NCBI GenBank assembly: GCA_934481355.1
Contig: CAKSPH010000001.1
Coordinates: 124,001 to 188,000 of the forward strand
Length of the DNA: 64,000 nucleotides
Source: an uncultured Oscillospiraceae bacterium
GTDB taxonomy: Bacteria > Bacillota > Clostridia > Oscillospirales > Ruminococcaceae
Reading direction: 5' to 3'
Below are positions 1-8,308 of this stretch, one piece after another; within the stretch, counting starts at the first letter, position 1; the number at the start of each line of letters is the position of its first letter. Below the pieces are notes generated by a model. The model did no database searches. It was not told the origin of the DNA and was given only the letters and a program-made list of their open reading frames with translations. The translations under genes were made by a program, and so were the position numbers.

Positions 1-544
1 ACTTTGTAACGGCAGGAATTACCGCATAGTACAGTATCATCAGCGCCGGGAACAGCGGAGACATTATGTCAATCTGCCGGAAGTCCGTTGCGACCCACGC
101 CTTGTCCGCAAGCTCCGGCACGGGCACAAAGGTCTGTATGAACGGATATGCGCTGCCGCTTACGAAACGGTACACAAGGAACGTATCCGCCTGCGGGAAG
201 AACAGCTTGTTCAGCAGGAGCACCACCGAGGGCAGAGCCGCAATCGCGAACATTATAAGTCCCAGCCATATCCAGCGGTGCGGCAGGGGAGCCTCTACCC
301 GGTGATTCTTTACAAGACTGCGCTCCCTTGCCCCGTCCTTCCACGCGACAGTGAACATCAGCATGAAGAATATAAGCGTCCCGCAGAGTATCGCCAGCAC
401 GTTGAACACGACCTCGGAGCCGTAAAAATCAAGATTCGTAGCGAACATCGTCAGCGCCATCGTCATGAACAGGCAGAGAAAATTCCCCAGGACGATATAG
501 CCGAAGCCCTGCAAAAGCAGGTTATAGAATGGCTTGCGTTTCAT
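1..544 (-). CDS. Membrane protein, N-terminal part (runs off left edge)
   Basis: The frame is open to the left edge, so the C-terminus is outside the window. The ATG at 544 has GAAAGGA just upstream. About 181 residues are visible. They begin with a basic MKRK and contain hydrophobic segments near residues 8-34, 44-67 and 91-113, with another starting near 163, separated by charged loops. This fits a multi-pass inner-membrane protein. I recognise no family motif. It is divergent from the gene at 651. Confidence 0.7.
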   Translation of the reverse strand, partial: MKRKPFYNLLLQGFGYIVLGNFLCLFMTMALTMFATNLDFYGSEVVFNVLAILCGTLIFFMLMFTVAWKDGARERSLVKNHRVEAPLPHRWIWLGLIMFAIAALPSVVLLLNKLFFPQADTFLVYRFVSGSAYPFIQTFVPVPELADKAWVATDFRQIDIMSPLFPALMILYYAVIPAVTK

Positions 545-650
545 TTGGATTCCTTTCAGAAAATTCCTTGTGTAATTCCGGAAAAACGTGAGATACTATT
601 CCCGAAAGAAAACCGGGCGTCCGGAGCACACAGGAATCGAGGTATTTATT

Positions 651-1094
651 ATGAGCAGTTTCAAGAACAGGCAGAGCGCCGAGATACTCGGCAGCGTATA
701 CAGAAATGCCGAGATGGCATACGAGGCTTCCGGAGACGTGCTGAAGCGCTGTCCCAACAGAAGCCTTGCGGGCGAGATATCCGCCCAGCGCGACCGCTAC
801 CGGGACGTTGCCGCGCAGGCGCGTACCGAGATAGTCCGCCGAGGAGGCGTGCCGCGCCCCTACCCTGCCTACGCAAAGGTGATGTCGAAGATGGGCATAG
901 CGATGAAAACCGCGAACAGCCGCAGCAGCAAGACGATAGCCTCACTGATGATAAGGGGCACCACCATGGGTATTATCGATATGCAGCACGCGGTGAATTC
1001 CTCGCACGGGGCGGAAAACAAGGTGCGCACGGACGCCGAAAAGCTCCTCCAGCGCGAGCAGGACTTCTGCGACCACCTGAAGGGCTACCTGTGA
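651..1094 (+). CDS. DUF2383-like four-helix protein
   Basis: Encodes 147 residues. An upstream in-frame ATG at 588 exists, but the ATG at 651 has a GAGG-type SD eight bases away and gives the family-like N-terminus. The protein is helical and charged, with no membrane segment or signal peptide. The repeated Ala/Arg/Glu helices (AEMAYEASGDVLKRC, EISAQRDRYRDVAAQA) suggest a ferritin-like helical bundle of the DUF2383/PA2169 kind. That assignment is an inference from pattern; no function is known. It stands alone between two minus-strand units. Confidence 0.6.
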   Translation: MSSFKNRQSAEILGSVYRNAEMAYEASGDVLKRCPNRSLAGEISAQRDRYRDVAAQARTEIVRRGGVPRPYPAYAKVMSKMGIAMKTANSRSSKTIASLMIRGTTMGIIDMQHAVNSSHGAENKVRTDAEKLLQREQDFCDHLKGYL

Positions 1095-1197
1095 ACGGCG
1101 TTTCGACATATCAGGAAAACGTCCCCTGCGACGTGGAGGCTGAGCGCCGCCGCGGCAGGGAGCCGGAGCGCCGCTCCCCGGTCAGCGGAAGAGGGGG

Positions 1198-2148
1198 TCA
1201 GCGCCCCTGCCAGTCGGGATTCACGACATTATTGTTGACGATGTTGTCGTAAACGATTTTCGCACGGCGGCGCTGCTCCTTAGCGTCGTCGTCGTTTCCT
1301 GTCATATTGCTGGAGAATTCCTCCCGGATATAAAGACCTACGGTGTCCGGGCAGCTCTTCCAGCGCGCCTCCCTGATGAAGCCGGTTGTGTTGAGCTGGA
1401 GTCCGCAGCCGTCATAAAGCACGGCGTCCGGGTATTCCTCCGACATATCACAGAAGAACTGCACCAGCAGGTGGGAGTCCTCCTCTTCGTCAGTTCCCGC
1501 CTCGGAAGTGCCGTTGGTGGCAATGGAGTTTATCAGCGGGATTATCCCGGTATCCGTGAGGTACATCTGGCTGTCGCCCGCCATAAGCTCCGAGGAGAAT
1601 TTCAGGTTGTTGGAATCGTAATACTCCGACATTCCGTTTTCATCGGACAGATTGATGAAGTTCACCGCAACGTGAACGTAGCCGTTGCCGTCGAAATCCG
1701 GACAGTAGCGCTCCAGGGCGGTTTCGATGTCCTTTGTCTTGGCGTATATGCCGGAAGAATTCGAGTTGGAGATGGCAAGCACATAGAGGTCGCGCTTCTC
1801 GCGGGTGACGAGCTGTACGGTAAGTATCGTGAGCAGCACCAGCGTGAACGCTATCCCGACAACGCGCCACTTATAATGATAGAAGAAGTTCTCGACCGCT
1901 TTCCAGCCGGTGGGCTTTTCGTAGACGGGCTCGCCCTCCTCGGGGAATTCCTCGCTTTCCTCGATTATGCCCTGCTTCAGCTTCAGCAACTCGGCTTTTT
2001 CGCGCTGCTGTCGCTGCTGCTCCTCTATTTCGCGGCGGACCTTTTCCATGGGGTCCTTCTTCCTGCGGCGAATGGGCTGCGCGGAACCGTCGTCGTCATT
2101 CAGAATGCTTTTGTACTGATTTTCTTTGTTTTCGTTGTTATCTGGCAT
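1198..2148 (-). CDS. Single-pass membrane protein, unknown function
   Basis: Encodes 316 residues, with AGGAGA upstream of the ATG. The N-terminal third is very charged: a KKDPMEKVRREIEEQQRQQR stretch near residues 30-50 predicts coiled coil, followed by an acidic patch. One transmembrane helix lies near residues 95-115. The rest, about 200 residues, should be extracytoplasmic and carries several N-rich segments. It is the last gene of a three-gene minus-strand set with the two small membrane proteins upstream (gap 42 bases). No family recognised. Confidence 0.7.
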   Translation of the reverse strand: MPDNNENKENQYKSILNDDDGSAQPIRRRKKDPMEKVRREIEEQQRQQREKAELLKLKQGIIEESEEFPEEGEPVYEKPTGWKAVENFFYHYKWRVVGIAFTLVLLTILTVQLVTREKRDLYVLAISNSNSSGIYAKTKDIETALERYCPDFDGNGYVHVAVNFINLSDENGMSEYYDSNNLKFSSELMAGDSQMYLTDTGIIPLINSIATNGTSEAGTDEEEDSHLLVQFFCDMSEEYPDAVLYDGCGLQLNTTGFIREARWKSCPDTVGLYIREEFSSNMTGNDDDAKEQRRRAKIVYDNIVNNNVVNPDWQGR

Positions 2149-2190
2149 TTTATTCTCCTGTGGGTGAATGGATAGGCTGGATATATAGCG

Positions 2191-2583
2191 TCAGCTTTCT
2201 GACTTTCCGTATTTTCGTACAAGATGGGTCACCGGTGCGACAGTCACGCACAGCGCGGAGTATATCACGAAATACACCGTGAATCCTCCCGCCTCCGCGC
2301 CGAAAACCGTGCCTTCCGAAAGCAGGAACGCAAGCGGCGGGAAAAGCGCGGTGAACCACCTGCGGCGCAAGTCCCACCCGGCAAAGACCGCAGCGGCAAT
2401 GCAGAACATCGGATCCAGCGCGAAGAAAAGCGCGATACACGCCATCATTCCCGCGTCTGAGGGAGCGGCCGCCGTTATTATCGCCGGGACAAGCAGCATT
2501 ACCACAAGGCTCGCCGCCAGCGCGGAGGCCGTTATTATGATATCGCGCCTGTGAGTCCTGATAAATGCGAGTATTTCAGACAT
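2191..2583 (-). CDS. Small membrane protein, paralogue A
   Basis: Encodes 130 residues with about four transmembrane helices. The N-terminus (FIRTHRRDIIITASALAASL, then VVMLLV) closely matches that of the neighbouring gene (FKRHRRGIITTTAFLAFD, then VVMLLV), and both carry a DLRRRW/DLKRRW loop mid-protein. Its start overlaps the stop of that gene by eight bases, so translation is probably coupled. No functional family recognised. Confidence 0.7.
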   Translation of the reverse strand: MSEILAFIRTHRRDIIITASALAASLVVMLLVPAIITAAAPSDAGMMACIALFFALDPMFCIAAAVFAGWDLRRRWFTALFPPLAFLLSEGTVFGAEAGGFTVYFVIYSALCVTVAPVTHLVRKYGKSES

Positions 2584-2968
2584 CGTGGTTCTCCTGCTTG
2601 TCGGCTTTGTTTTTGCAGCGTTTCATTATTATCAGCGTGATTATCAAGAATAAAAGCTCTATCGCGACGTACATAAGCCAGCCGGTCGGAAACCTGATTT
2701 CTCCTATTATACAGAACAGCACCTGCAAAACGGCGATATGCCATCTCCTTTTTAGGTCGCGTCCGGTATAGATCCCGACAGCGAGGAATATCGCGGGAAA
2801 GATCACAAAAGCCAGCGGAACTACGATGAAAAATCTGGTTTCGAAGTCCTCAATATTTGCTATGAGCGGGTGGACAACCAGTAACATAACGACATCAAAG
2901 GCTAGAAATGCTGTGGTCGTTATGATACCGCGCCGGTGCCTTTTGAAAAACGCTGCGAACTTATTCAT
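2576..2968 (-). CDS. Small membrane protein, paralogue B
   Basis: Encodes 130 residues from the ATG at 2968, chosen over an in-frame upstream start at 2992 because GAGGG lies seven bases before it and the length then equals paralogue A. It has about four transmembrane helices and a cytoplasmic GRDLKRRWH loop. A TATAAT at 2991-2996 on the minus strand could be its -10 element, though the -35 (GTGATT, 18-base spacing) is poor. First gene of the unit that continues to 1198. Confidence 0.7.
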   Translation of the reverse strand: MNKFAAFFKRHRRGIITTTAFLAFDVVMLLVVHPLIANIEDFETRFFIVVPLAFVIFPAIFLAVGIYTGRDLKRRWHIAVLQVLFCIIGEIRFPTGWLMYVAIELLFLIITLIIMKRCKNKADKQENHDV

Positions 2969-3032
2969 ATCGTTACCCTCTGCGCGGCGCATTATACCGC
3001 TAATTATGGCGGCGAATCACGCTCTATAAATC

Positions 3033-3063
3033 ATAAAGCCGCAGAATAGCTTTGCGGCTTTAT
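3033..3063 (-). terminator. Terminator after lysS
   Basis: Inverted repeat ATAAAGCCGCA / TGCGGCTTTAT with a nine-base loop, just past the lysS stop on the minus strand. It is followed by U-rich but not pure-U sequence. Confidence 0.6.
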
Positions 3064-3081
3064 GTTTCGTATTCTTATGAA

Positions 3082-4599
3082 TTACTTTTCAGGCTTCATC
3101 GTCGGGAAGAGCAGAACATCGCGAATGCTTGCGGAATCCGTCAGCAGCATAACAAGACGGTCGAAACCGAAGCCAAGTCCGCCTGTCGGGGGCAGACCGT
3201 ATTCCAGCGCGGTGATGAAGTCCTCGTCCACCTGCGCGTCGTTTCCGCCCTGTGCGCGCTTTGCGGCAACCTGCTTTACGAAGCGCTCCTTCTGGTCGAG
3301 CGGGTCGTTCAGCTCGGAGAATGCGTTGCCGAACTCGGTTCCGTTCATGAAGTACTCGAAGCGCTCGGTGAACGCCGGGAACTCCGGCTTTCTCTTTGCA
3401 AGCGGGGAGTTCTCAACAGGATAATCGTAGATTATTGTCGGCTGAATGAGGTTATCCTCGACGAACGCCTCGAAGAACGCGATAAGAACGTGTCCCTTTG
3501 TGGAGTTCTCGTCCAGCTCGTCGTCAACGTGGTGCTCCTTTGCGCAGGCTCTTGCGGCTGCGTCGTCCTCCCAGCTGTAATAGTCAACGCCGGCGTACTT
3601 CTTTACTGCGTCTATCATGGTGAGGCGCTCCCAGGGCTTGCCTACCGCGATCTCCTTGCCCTGATAGGTAACTGTGTCGGTGCCGCATACGTTCAGCGTA
3701 ACCGTGCGGTAAAGCTCCTCGATGAGGTCCATCATGCCGTAATAATCGGTGTATGCCTGATACATCTCGATGGAGGTGAACTCGGGGTTGTGAGTGGCGT
3801 CCATGCCCTCGTTGCGGAATATTCTGCCGACCTCGTAGACCTTGTCGAAGCCGCCCACGATAAGGCGCTTCAGGTAGAGCTCGGTCTCGATCCTGAGGTA
3901 CATATCAATGTCCAGCGCGTTGTGGTGTGTCTTGAACGGACGTGCGGCTGCGCCTATCTCCAGCGGGAGCAGGGTGGGCGTGTCAACCTCCAGATATCCG
4001 CGGCTGTCGAGGAAGTTCCTTATTTCGCGGAGTATTCTGGAGCGCTTTACGAATGTATCCTTGTTCTCCGGGTTTGCGATGAGGTCAAGGTAGCGCTTTC
4101 TGTAACGCTCCTCCTTGTCCTTCAGTCCGTGCCACTTCTCGGGCAGCGGAAGCAGGGACTTGGACAGCAGGGTTATCTCCTCTGCGTGAACGGAGATCTC
4201 GCCCATCTTTGTGCGGAAAACCCTGCCCTTGATGCCGATAATATCGCCGAGGTCCCACTTCTTGAACTCAGCGTAGGTATCCTCGCCGACATCGTCCTTG
4301 CGGACGTAAACCTGCATTCTGTCGGAGCCGTCGCGGATATCCATGAAGCTCGCCTTGCCCATAATACGGCGGGTCATCATTCTGCCTGCGATGGCAACGT
4401 CCGTGTTTTCAAGCTCCTCGAAGCGGTCGCGTATCTCCTTGTTGGTGATAGTTACCGGGAACTTTGTTATCCTGTATGGATCCTTGCCGGCTTCCTTGAG
4501 CGCCGCAAGCTTCTCAAGCCTTACGCGGTGCTGCTCGTCAAGCCGCTCGGCGGTCATCTCATCGTTCTGCTCTGCCTGATTTTCGATATTCTCTGCCAT
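3082..4599 (-). CDS. lysS: Lysyl-tRNA synthetase, class II
   Basis: Charges tRNA-Lys with lysine in the cytoplasm. 505 residues, the normal bacterial length. An N-terminal OB-fold anticodon-binding domain (about 55-160) precedes the class II catalytic core. Motif 2 reads FRNEGMDATHNPEFTSIE and motif 3 reads GLGFGFDRLVMLLT. It follows greA by three bases and is the last gene of the ftsE-ftsX-ctp-greA-lysS run; greA-lysS adjacency is common in Firmicutes. Assignment is secure. Confidence 0.98.
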   Translation of the reverse strand: MAENIENQAEQNDEMTAERLDEQHRVRLEKLAALKEAGKDPYRITKFPVTITNKEIRDRFEELENTDVAIAGRMMTRRIMGKASFMDIRDGSDRMQVYVRKDDVGEDTYAEFKKWDLGDIIGIKGRVFRTKMGEISVHAEEITLLSKSLLPLPEKWHGLKDKEERYRKRYLDLIANPENKDTFVKRSRILREIRNFLDSRGYLEVDTPTLLPLEIGAAARPFKTHHNALDIDMYLRIETELYLKRLIVGGFDKVYEVGRIFRNEGMDATHNPEFTSIEMYQAYTDYYGMMDLIEELYRTVTLNVCGTDTVTYQGKEIAVGKPWERLTMIDAVKKYAGVDYYSWEDDAAARACAKEHHVDDELDENSTKGHVLIAFFEAFVEDNLIQPTIIYDYPVENSPLAKRKPEFPAFTERFEYFMNGTEFGNAFSELNDPLDQKERFVKQVAAKRAQGGNDAQVDEDFITALEYGLPPTGGLGFGFDRLVMLLTDSASIRDVLLFPTMKPEK

Positions 4600-4602
4600 T
4601 TA

Positions 4603-5088
4603 TCAGTCTTCCTCCTTCTTGGTGATGTTGAGTATCTTGAACTGTATCTCGCCGGAAGGAGCCTCGGCGGTAACCGTTTCCCCGACTTCATGACCGATGA
4701 GCGCCTTGCCTATCGGGGATTCATCGGACATATGTCCCTTGTCGATGTTGGCTTCGCTGGTGCCGACGATCTGGAAGGTCATTTCCTCTTCCATCTCGAT
4801 GTCAAGGATAGTAACGATGTTGCCGATGCCGACCTTCTCAGTGGAGATCTCATCGTCGTCGAGGATCACTGCGTGTGCGAGAGTCTGCTCGATCTCAGCG
4901 ATACGGGACTCGATAAGACCCTGCTCGTTCTTTGCTTCATCGTACTCACTGTTCTCGGAAAGGTCGCCGAAGGAACGCGCCATCTTGATCTTGGCTGCGA
5001 TCTCCGGGCGGACTACGGTCTTGAGATTTTCAAGCTCTGCCTCGAGCTTCTTAACGCCTGATTTTGTTAACTTTGTTGTAGGCTTCAT
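4603..5088 (-). CDS. greA: Transcription elongation factor GreA
   Basis: Rescues backtracked RNA polymerase by stimulating transcript cleavage through its secondary channel. 161 residues, the usual size. The N-terminal coiled coil carries the acidic tip motif GDLSENSEYDEAKNEQ. The C-terminal FKBP-like domain ends with GEIQFKILNI. GGAGG lies upstream of the ATG. It is tightly coupled to lysS downstream and separated by 60 AT-rich bases from ctp upstream, where it may have its own promoter. Confidence 0.97.
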   Translation of the reverse strand: MKPTTKLTKSGVKKLEAELENLKTVVRPEIAAKIKMARSFGDLSENSEYDEAKNEQGLIESRIAEIEQTLAHAVILDDDEISTEKVGIGNIVTILDIEMEEEMTFQIVGTSEANIDKGHMSDESPIGKALIGHEVGETVTAEAPSGEIQFKILNITKKEED

Positions 5089-5148
5089 GTTCGGTTGTCC
5101 TCCAGAATCATAATATTATTACAGCGGAATGCTGCGAAAATCATTGAA

Positions 5149-6351
5149 TCATTCAGCGGGTATCAGCGGCGTCAGCACCTCAATAGCTTTCTGGAGCTGT
5201 GAGTCTGCGTCATCGCTGACGCTTCCGGGAACCGCCCCGGCGGGGAGCTCCGTCACATAGTCGGGCTTAAGTCCGCTGCCGTCCCATGTGCCCGAGCGGG
5301 TGTATATCCTGCCGACGGAGATCGTCAGCGCGCTGCCGTCGGAAAATGCGTAGGTATTCTGCATGACCGCCTTGCCGAATGTCTGCGTGCCTATCAGCAG
5401 CGCGCCGCATTCATCGCGCAGCACTGAGGCGAGAAGCTCAGCCGCGGACACGGTCCCGTTGTCCACAAGTACCGCCATCGGTATATCCAGCGAGTTAGCG
5501 GAATCCGTTTCTATAAGCGTCTTGCGGCTTCCATCGGAATACTCCACGGTGGCGGCTATCGCTGAGGGGACGAACTGGTTCAGTATCGGCTTCAGCGCGC
5601 TTGTAACTCCGCCGCCGTTCTGACGCAGGTCGATTATCAGCGCCCTGGCTCCGACGTTCCGGGCGTTAGTGAGCGCCGTGACGAACTGGTCGGAGGTCTT
5701 TGCGTTGAACGTAGTTATCTGTATATAGCAGATATTTCCGTTTATCATTCTGGACGATACGGATTCTATCTCGAGCTGCTGACGGATAAGGTTCACCGAA
5801 ATGCTCTCGCCGTCGCGCAGGAGCTGGAGCGCCAGTCTTGTTCCCACCTCGCCGGAGATACGTTCCATAGCCTGACCGGTTTCCATGGAAAGCAGGCTCT
5901 TTCCGTCTATCGCGGTGATGATGTCGCCGGAGAGTACGCCGTTGAGCTCCGCGGAGCTTCCCTTGTAGACGGTGGTTATCTTCAGGTAGCCGCTGGAGTC
6001 CTCCTCCGCCTCGAATCCCGCTCCGAGGATAACGCCGGCCTGAGTCTGCTGGAGCTCGTAATAGGCGGACGGCGCGATGTAGGAGGCGTATTTGTCGCCG
6101 GTTCCTGAAATATAGCCGTTGATGGTGCTCGCTTCAAGGATATCATCATCGAGAGAGCCGGAACCGATGTAGTTCTGCCGCACGGTGGCGTCAATCTCCT
6201 GAAGCTTCTGGTATATGCCCTCGTAATCCTGCGAGGTGCCTATCTTTGAGTTGTAGATGTTAAGCGACACCGTCCATGTAAGGACGAATGTTATGGCGCA
6301 GCCTATCGCAACAAGGCTGATGGCTATGCCGAGGGAAATCTTCTTGTTCAA
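5149..6351 (-). CDS. S41 carboxy-terminal processing protease (CtpA-like)
   Basis: Membrane-anchored serine protease that cleaves C-terminal ends of exported proteins. 400 residues. One transmembrane helix (about 7-30) is followed by a PDZ domain (about 100-185) and the S41 catalytic domain. The catalytic serine is in NGTVSAAELL (Ser302) and the general-base lysine in TQTFGKAVMQ (Lys327). It lies directly downstream of ftsEX, a common Firmicutes order in which an M23 peptidase often sits between; that gene is missing here. Whether it acts in FtsEX-controlled wall remodelling is inferred from position only. Confidence 0.93.
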   Translation of the reverse strand: MNKKISLGIAISLVAIGCAITFVLTWTVSLNIYNSKIGTSQDYEGIYQKLQEIDATVRQNYIGSGSLDDDILEASTINGYISGTGDKYASYIAPSAYYELQQTQAGVILGAGFEAEEDSSGYLKITTVYKGSSAELNGVLSGDIITAIDGKSLLSMETGQAMERISGEVGTRLALQLLRDGESISVNLIRQQLEIESVSSRMINGNICYIQITTFNAKTSDQFVTALTNARNVGARALIIDLRQNGGGVTSALKPILNQFVPSAIAATVEYSDGSRKTLIETDSANSLDIPMAVLVDNGTVSAAELLASVLRDECGALLIGTQTFGKAVMQNTYAFSDGSALTISVGRIYTRSGTWDGSGLKPDYVTELPAGAVPGSVSDDADSQLQKAIEVLTPLIPAE

Positions 6352-6366
6352 GGTGCTGTTCCTTTC

Positions 6367-7269
6367 TCAGACCTTAATGTGCCTTCCGGTGCTTATCACC
6401 GTTCCCACCGCGCCGAGGAGCGCTCCTGCCGCGCAGTTTGCCGCAAGCACTATCCACATGATGTCCCGGAACGGCGTGAATCCGTAGAATCCGAACATCT
6501 GCCAGAGCGTAAGGTCGGTCGCAAAAAGGGAGAACACAGCGTCGTACACCAGCCAGCACAGTCCCCATGAGGCTGCCCCGGCAAGAATGCCGATGAACAT
6601 ACCCTCCACGAAGAACGGAGTCTTGATGAATCCGCTGGTGGCGCCGACATAGCGCATTATATTGATCTCGTTGCGGCGTGCGTAAACGCTGGTGCGTATG
6701 GAGTTCGACACGATAACTATGCTGACCGCCACAAGGGCAATCAGCACGGCTCCGCCGATTATCGAGAACGTGTTGCGGATATGGAGCAGCACGCTTGCGA
6801 AATCGTAGGGTGCCTTTACCTGCTCGACGCCTTCCAGCCCGCTTATGCTGCTGACAACGCGGCGTATATCCGAAAGCTCCTTCACGCGGACAAGGAAAGT
6901 TTCCGGCATGGGGTTCTCGTCAAGGTAATCCAGAAGCTCGCTGTATTCCGCCATGTCGTTACGGAAATCGGCAAGCGCCTCCTCCTTGGAGTAGTACCTG
7001 ACATCGGTGAGCTCACTGTTCTTGTCCAGCACGGATTTGATGTGCTCCACCTGCTTGTCGGTGACGTTCTCCCGGAGATATATGGTTATTTCGTTCGTAT
7101 CCTCGATGTTGCTCATTATCCTGTTGACGTTCATCATCATGAGGAGGGCGCAGCTTACAAGCAGCAGGCTCACCATGAGTATGCTGAAGCTGGCAAAGGA
7201 CATCAGGAAATTCTTCCATACGGAGGATATTCCCTTTTTAACAAGGTATGTGGCATTACTCGTCCTCAT
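6367..7269 (-). CDS. ftsX: Cell division protein FtsX
   Basis: Membrane subunit of the FtsEX complex, which drives peptidoglycan hydrolases outside the cell in response to ATP hydrolysis by FtsE. 300 residues with four transmembrane helices: one near 25-47, a large extracellular loop (about 50-170), then three helices toward the C-terminus. Motifs typical of the family are visible (VSNSIRTSVYARRNEINIMR, then YVGAT). Its start overlaps the end of ftsE by 14 bases. Confidence 0.96.
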   Translation of the reverse strand: MRTSNATYLVKKGISSVWKNFLMSFASFSILMVSLLLVSCALLMMMNVNRIMSNIEDTNEITIYLRENVTDKQVEHIKSVLDKNSELTDVRYYSKEEALADFRNDMAEYSELLDYLDENPMPETFLVRVKELSDIRRVVSSISGLEGVEQVKAPYDFASVLLHIRNTFSIIGGAVLIALVAVSIVIVSNSIRTSVYARRNEINIMRYVGATSGFIKTPFFVEGMFIGILAGAASWGLCWLVYDAVFSLFATDLTLWQMFGFYGFTPFRDIMWIVLAANCAAGALLGAVGTVISTGRHIKV

Positions 7270-7948
7270 CTGATGAACCTCCGATCACTTCGTCGAATGT
7301 TATCGAACCGTCCTCTATGTTGATGATCCTGCCGCCAAAATGCTTTACAAGGTCGTGCTCGTGCGTTACCATGATTATGGTGGTCCCTGCGGAGCGGTTT
7401 ATGTCCTTCAGCAGCTCCACTATCTCATAGGAAAGGCGCGGGTCGATGTTTCCGGTGGGCTCGTCCGCTATTATGAGACCGGGGTCGTTCGCAAGCGCCC
7501 TTGCGATGGCGACTCTCTGCTGCTCTCCGCCGGAAAGCTCCCGCGGGCGGCTCTTCGCCTTGTCGGCGAGGTCAACGAGGTTCAGCACATAGGGCACGCG
7601 GTTCTTGATGAAGCGGGTGCTCTTATCCGCGATACGCAGCACGAACGCAACGTTTTCGTATACGTTCAGCTCCTGTATCAGCCGGAAATCCTGAAACACC
7701 ATGCCTATCGAACGGCGGAACTTCGCGATGGCGTTGCCCTTGAGCTTCGCGAGGTTGCTGCCGTTCACGAACACTCTGCCGGAGGTCGGCGTTATCTCGC
7801 GCATGAGCAGCTTCACAAGGGTGGATTTACCCGCGCCGCTGCCGCCGACTATGAACACGAATTCCCCGTCGTTTATCCGGAGGTTTATATCCTGAAGCGC
7901 GTCTACTCCGCTGGAGTAGTGCACGCTTACATTCTTTAATTCTACCAT
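7256..7948 (-). CDS. ftsE: Cell division ATP-binding protein FtsE
   Basis: Cytoplasmic ATPase of FtsEX. 230 residues. Walker A is GGSGAGKST, the ABC signature is LSGGEQQRVAIARAL, and Walker B is GLIIADEPTGNID; the H-loop is in MVTHEHDLV. First gene of the ftsE-ftsX-ctp-greA-lysS run. AGGGAG lies before the ATG. The upstream 360-base spacer contains no clear promoter that I could identify for it. Confidence 0.97.
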   Translation of the reverse strand: MVELKNVSVHYSSGVDALQDINLRINDGEFVFIVGGSGAGKSTLVKLLMREITPTSGRVFVNGSNLAKLKGNAIAKFRRSIGMVFQDFRLIQELNVYENVAFVLRIADKSTRFIKNRVPYVLNLVDLADKAKSRPRELSGGEQQRVAIARALANDPGLIIADEPTGNIDPRLSYEIVELLKDINRSAGTTIIMVTHEHDLVKHFGGRIINIEDGSITFDEVIGGSSDEDE

Positions 7949-8034
7949 TTCTTCTCCCTCGGATCGATATCTGTTATTTTCCCCAAAACTTTTCTGTAAC
8001 GGAGGTTTTCATAACCCCTCTAATACACTTCAAA

Positions 8035-8281
8035 GGCTGTCCCACCGGAAAGCGGGGCAGCCGCAGTTTGTCGAAAAAGTGCCTCTTGCCCGCGCAGCGG
8101 GCTTTTAAAATCCGTTTTTTGCCACGGGTCTCCCGGGGCAAAAAACACTTCTATCCCAGCAAGTGTGCGGGTTGGCGGCATAGCCGCCAAGACGTGCGCG
8201 CAACTGGGATGTTCGGCGGAAAAGTCCCTTCAGGGACTTTTTCGCCGATTCCAGATTGTCCCGCCGGAAAGCGGGGCAGCC
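8035..8281. repeat. Palindrome-dense intergenic block flanked by direct repeats
   Basis: This covers most of the 360-base gap between ftsE and the CdaR-like gene. A direct repeat (core CCGGAAAGCGGGGCAGCCG), itself a hairpin, occurs at about 8039-8063 and 8257-8282. Between the copies are at least four hairpins: GCCCGC/GCGGGC near 8088-8102; TTTTTTGCC/GGCAAAAAA near 8114-8145 with an inner CGGG/CCCG; TTGGCGGC/GCCGCCAA near 8172-8190; and AAAAGTCCC/GGGACTTTT near 8219-8240 inside CGGCG/CGCCG. The outer ends of one set are ATCCCAG/CTGGGAT. No ORF is supported. Some of these may terminate the CdaR-like transcript. Confidence 0.75.
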
Positions 8282-8308
8282 GGATTTGCAGCAATTACGC
8301 CGCTGACA

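Noticed and set aside
278..1252. 324-residue plus-strand frame
   Set aside because: Crosses from the antisense of the first gene through the DUF2383-like gene in another frame; Arg/Pro/Gln-rich composition is typical of an out-of-frame GC-rich read.
3052..5061. 669-residue plus-strand frame opposite lysS and greA
   Set aside because: It is the antisense shadow of two well-supported genes, rich in Val/Leu/Cys runs with no family motif, and spans a gene boundary.
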